From: Arabidopsis thaliana
Taxonomy: Eukaryota > Streptophyta > Magnoliopsida > Brassicales > Brassicaceae
Reading direction: 5' to 3'
Assembly: GCF_000001735.4 (NCBI RefSeq)
Contig: NC_003070.9
Location: 24,289,971 to 24,353,970, forward strand
DNA: 64,000 bases
Shown here: one piece after another, positions 60,769 through 64,000 of the stretch
Position numbering within the stretch: position 1 is the first letter of the stretch
Layout: each line of letters starts with the position of its first letter
Translations under genes and position numbers: made by a program
Notes under the pieces: model-generated
Database searches by the model: none
What the model saw: the letters and a program-made list of their open reading frames with translations, nothing else
Told to the model about the DNA's origin: nothing

Positions 60769-63016
60769 TGGGTAAACTGCGCAGTAGCCGTTGACCCACT
60801 TTTAATTTTAGATTTTGACACTGTGGGCTGGCCTTTCATTTCTTAGCCATTCAGCCAATAATTGACCAAAATGCTCTTGACGAAACTGAACCCGGTTTGT
60901 ACGTACGGACCGCGTCCTTGGAATCCAAGAGAACCGGGTTTGTACGTACACTGTTCATCGACGAGAAATGCATTAAATGTTTTCTGGGTTTCGGCGAATT
61001 TGACACTTGAAATTGGAATTAAAAATTTTTAAAATTGGTTGGGCTCAGAAGTTTTTAATGCTAAAAAGTTTTGACAAGACTAAAACTCATGATTACCTAT
61101 TATAATAGAAATTATATTGTAAGATATTTACATAATTGAGATTAGAATTCTAGGGAAAAAACGAAAATCAAAAATGTGTTACGGTGAAGAATCTGAAGTT
61201 TTCAGTTGATGTTTTTCAAAGTTTAAAGGATTGAAGGGGAGACAATATGTGTTCTGGGTAAGAAATTCGTGTTAATCCTATTAATTACACTTGAGAACGT
61301 GATATGAAAGTAATGATATGTTTTTAAAAATTTCTGGATTCATAAATTGTTTTGTTGGATATTCTTTTTGTATTTGTAAACCCAAAATTATCCAAAGCAA
61401 ATTGAGAACCGAATGGATATTCAAAATATAGTTATATACTTAACATAAATTATATTTAGACTTTTATATTCCAATTACCCAAATTACAATTATAAAATCG
61501 AAGTTAACGTACACTCGTACATTTATCAAAGAATATGTACGTACACTACTAATTATGTATCTGGTGAATTATGTAAAGATGAATGTTTTACGTACATGAA
61601 TACATATAGGCATGGTAGATGTGAAATGAATTGTAATGGTGTGCAATTTAGTATTGGAAGATCGGTTTTACATGAATGAGAATACGATTCGTTGAAATAT
61701 TATATATGCATAATCTATATTAAAATATACAACATACATATAACTTACATAATAACTTAATCTGGATGTCAAAAAAATAAAATTAAAATTTTTTCGTAGA
61801 CAATGGTTAGAAAATTTTTAAACTCATTTTAATGTTGTACCATGTACGTTCCAATAAATATTTTTGTGTATGTACATAGTATTATATTTATGTGATTTAG
61901 ACATTTTTATGATGTAACTTATTAGAGCGGTCGTATACGTGTACGTATATCTCAATATTATCGTGTATGTTTAAGGGTTTAGTTTAAAATCTTGTTTATT
62001 CTCAACAATTTTAACTCACCAACAAAGATGTACGTACATTATTATACATGAGAACATAACATTTTTCAAAAGTATGAGGAACAACTATACTTTGACCATA
62101 TATTTTTATTTAATTATTATCTATGAATAGATTTATGATGAAAACCCCAAAAGATATTTTATCTAATCAAAATAACCAAAGGTTTCTAATGTACAAACTC
62201 AATAAATATTTTGTATGCCGCCTTTACAATAAAACAAAATCTAACATGTTGATTTCTATTTTAAATAATATTTTATTTATTATCATTTGAAGACAATTCA
62301 CGATTAGCAATATCATATAAACATATGTGCGTAACGGTAATAATATATACGTACACGGTAGTAATATGTACGTACACGGTAGTAATGTGTACATACACGG
62401 TAGTAATGTGTACGTACACGGTAGTAATGTGTACGTACGTATACCGTAAATTACATATACGTACAATTTTTTTTTAATGAAGGGTATAATTGTAATTTTG
62501 CACTCGTCTTCAACCTCTGCAACCCTAATTTTGCAGCCGCTTGTTAACTCATTAACATCCGAAACTCCTCGTCGCCGACTACTCTTCTTCATCTCCGCCA
62601 TTTGACTATGAACAATAATTCAAGAAACCAGAAAATCCTCTTTTTGTTATCCTTTATCACGAGCTCGATCGAAATTTCCTCAACTTAAGCAACGACTAGA
62701 ACTCGCACAGAGCCTCAATTGAAATTTCACTTTCGATCAGAGTTTGTGTTTGTCGGAATTGTTCTTTGTCTTCGACAAACAGTTCTTGATTTCCTTTGGT
62801 TGTCAGAAAGTTAATAACGTGTTTTTGATTTAATTTTAAATTTAAATTTTGGTAACAAGAAAAATAAAGAAACGAAACTGAACCGCCTCCTTTCATTTCT
62901 CGTTCCAGGGCAAATTTATCCATTTTTGGCTGAATGGCTAAAATCTGGTTGGGCCAGCCCACTTTGTCTTTTTGTGAAAGAAAAAGTCAGAAAGGTGTCC
63001 ATGGTGAAAATTTCTT
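60769..63016. mobile_element. Non-autonomous Mutator-like element, ~2.25 kb
   Basis: Inverted ends: GTGGGCTGGCC (60823-60833) and TAGCCATTCAGCCAA (60844-60858) recur as reverse complements at 62952-62962 and 62926-62940. Each first match lies about 54 bases inside its terminus. Flanking the element, TTGTTTTTT (60760-60768) and TTGTTTCTT (63017-63025) form a 9-bp target duplication with one mismatch, the length made by Mutator-like transposases. The empty-site paralogue at 57822 shows continuous exon sequence. The interior has no transposase; it has many GTACGTAC motifs and a minisatellite. A minus-strand frame starting at 62601 (MAEMKKSSRRRG) may be a relic or captured leader. Confidence 0.85.
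62334..62445. repeat. 21-bp minisatellite inside the Mutator-like element
   Basis: About five tandem units of the type ACGGTAGTAATGTGTACGTAC. It encodes repeated LLPCTYT on the minus strand, which is a by-product. It lies in the subterminal zone of the element. Confidence 0.9.
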
Positions 63017-63591
63017 TTGTTTCTTCTACTTCTTTGGCTCTTCATACTCTATATCTGTTTTTATTCTCTTGTTTCTATGTTCCGCTATAGCTCAAGCATG
63101 TTGAGTAGCTTGAAGAAATCTTCAAGTCCTGATATCTTTAAACTAGGAAAGGATTATTTATTTTAGATATTTGATAATAGAGTTTAGTAAAAAATGATAT
63201 AGTTAAAAAAATAAAAAAAATAAAAAAATAAAATGATATAGTTAATTTTGTTTGTTAACAAACATGCAACATGCTGATTTAAATCTGGATAATAAGTTAA
63301 TAACACATTGATACCACAGTTACCGCTTAATATCGTATGATTAGTATTAAAAATCTTCTCCAGAATTTCAACGTTGTTTTTGCTACTCACGCATTGTACC
63401 TTAAATGATCTTATTCATCATTTCTAACAAAACAATTTATGCATTCTTCGCCAGTAGAAGAACCTAGTAGAGTGCTATCGGCAACAACTCCGTCTTGTTC
63501 ATGCGGATGCAAAAGAAGACGTCCATGCCCACGTCCACGTCCATGTCCACCTCCACGTCCACACTATTCAAGAAATTATACAGACCCTTGA

Positions 63592-64000
63592 AAAAGAAGA
63601 ATGAAGAAGAGAAAACAAGGATCAATTATGGGATTGGTACAATATAGTTGAGGGTATTGTCTAATGTAGTACTTTTGAATATGCTTATAGATTTAGACAT
63701 ATTAAAGACTATTTTCTCCTTTTAAATCAATGAAGAAAATACTTGAGTTCAATCCTTCTTTTGCCTTTGCATAACCGTCTCTCATCCACACCAACAAAAC
63801 AAATCCCAGAACCTTCTTTTGCAGAATTTTAAAGACACACAAAGCAATGAATAAGAACACTTGGTTTACAATAACGATCGAAACTGGTTTACAATAATGA
63901 CCGAATATGGTTTGCAAATATAGATGAATTGGAATTTAATTGATTCGATCTATATCTAAAATTAAATTTCTTGGGTTCCCTAAATACTATCCTCTTAGGG
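63592..64000. other. Right edge, no clear gene
   Basis: A minus-strand frame at 63702-63917 has a hydrophobic start but no recognised domain. It may belong to a gene beyond the window. No other structure is seen. Confidence 0.4.

Larger units (their letters stand above)
60724..63591 (+). pseudogene. Peptide gene of the PSCSCG family broken by a transposon
   Basis: Exon 1 starts at 60724 (MNLKKSTGALRLLFF, aligned with the signal peptide of the 57822 gene). It is interrupted at about 60768 and resumes at 63017 in paralogous sequence (TTTCTTCTACTTCTTTG). The end of exon 1 and its splice donor are also missing, because the sequence jumps directly to intron-like DNA. Exon 2 (63455-63591) is intact and has the same 137-nt length as in the 57822 gene. 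It encodes VLSATTPSCSCGCKRRRPCP and a tail ending NYTDP. Two lesions, insertion and donor loss, make it a pseudogene. The intact second exon suggests the damage is young. Confidence 0.8.

Noticed and set aside
62224-62601. 125-codon minus-strand protein with repeated LLPCTYT
   Set aside because: The repeat is the translated minisatellite inside the Mutator-like element. The first ~30 residues might be a captured fragment, but there is no evidence for a gene.

Overview
The window is nuclear plant DNA. It is AT-rich and carries spliced genes with GT-AG introns, tRNA-derived SINE and LINE debris, and a run of genes I recognise as Arabidopsis thaliana chromosome 1, long arm, around FLOWERING LOCUS T (At1g65 region). 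Gene identity rests on reading the proteins. For six genes the exons I placed by hand sum to the length I know for the A. thaliana protein (PP2-A5 411 aa, TGD3 345 aa, ARI8 567 aa, GTB1/SPT6L 1647 aa, GLC 450 aa, FT 175 aa).

Layout, 1-34 kb, gene dense: a truncated serpin pseudogene (-), PP2-A5 (TIR plus phloem-lectin domain, +), TGD3/NAP11 (plastid lipid-importer ATPase, +), NPQ7 (Ycf20-like, -), a poly(A)-tailed retroposon with a 14-bp target duplication, an F-box fragment and a broken tandem copy of the ARI8 3' end, ARI8 (RBR E3 ligase, -), GTB1/SPT6L (SPT6 elongation factor with a WG-repeat tail, -), GLC (BAHD acyltransferase, +, SINE in its intron), and FAS1 (CAF-1 large subunit, -), with a decayed partial copy of the FAS1 3' end behind it and two E2F sites in front.

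34-49.5 kb: the FT regulatory domain. FT (+) has four exons at 41.5-43.7 kb. About 7.6 kb upstream holds the distal CCAAT element (Block C position, -5.3 kb), an unexpected PAH (SIN3-type) domain fragment, two CO-responsive elements and a RAV/TEM-type site. Intron 1 has a perfect CArG box, and a CCAAT/G-box pair lies about 1.5 kb downstream. Beyond it is gene-poor DNA with LINE remnants.

49.5-64 kb: a cluster of tiny secreted-peptide genes. Two intronless 50-aa paralogues end in PS(N/D)SRRGQGP. Three two-exon genes and one wrecked gene carry a PSx(S/T)CG motif. One minus-strand two-exon gene has an unrelated C terminus but the same phase-1 intron placement. Most are too short or too split to appear as long open frames. 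The last member is split by a ~2.25-kb Mutator-like element with inverted ends and a near-identical 9-bp target duplication. The PSxS motif, signal peptides and tandem birth/death pattern suggest a phytocytokine (SCOOP/STMP-like) cluster beside FT. This is the part of the window most worth following up.
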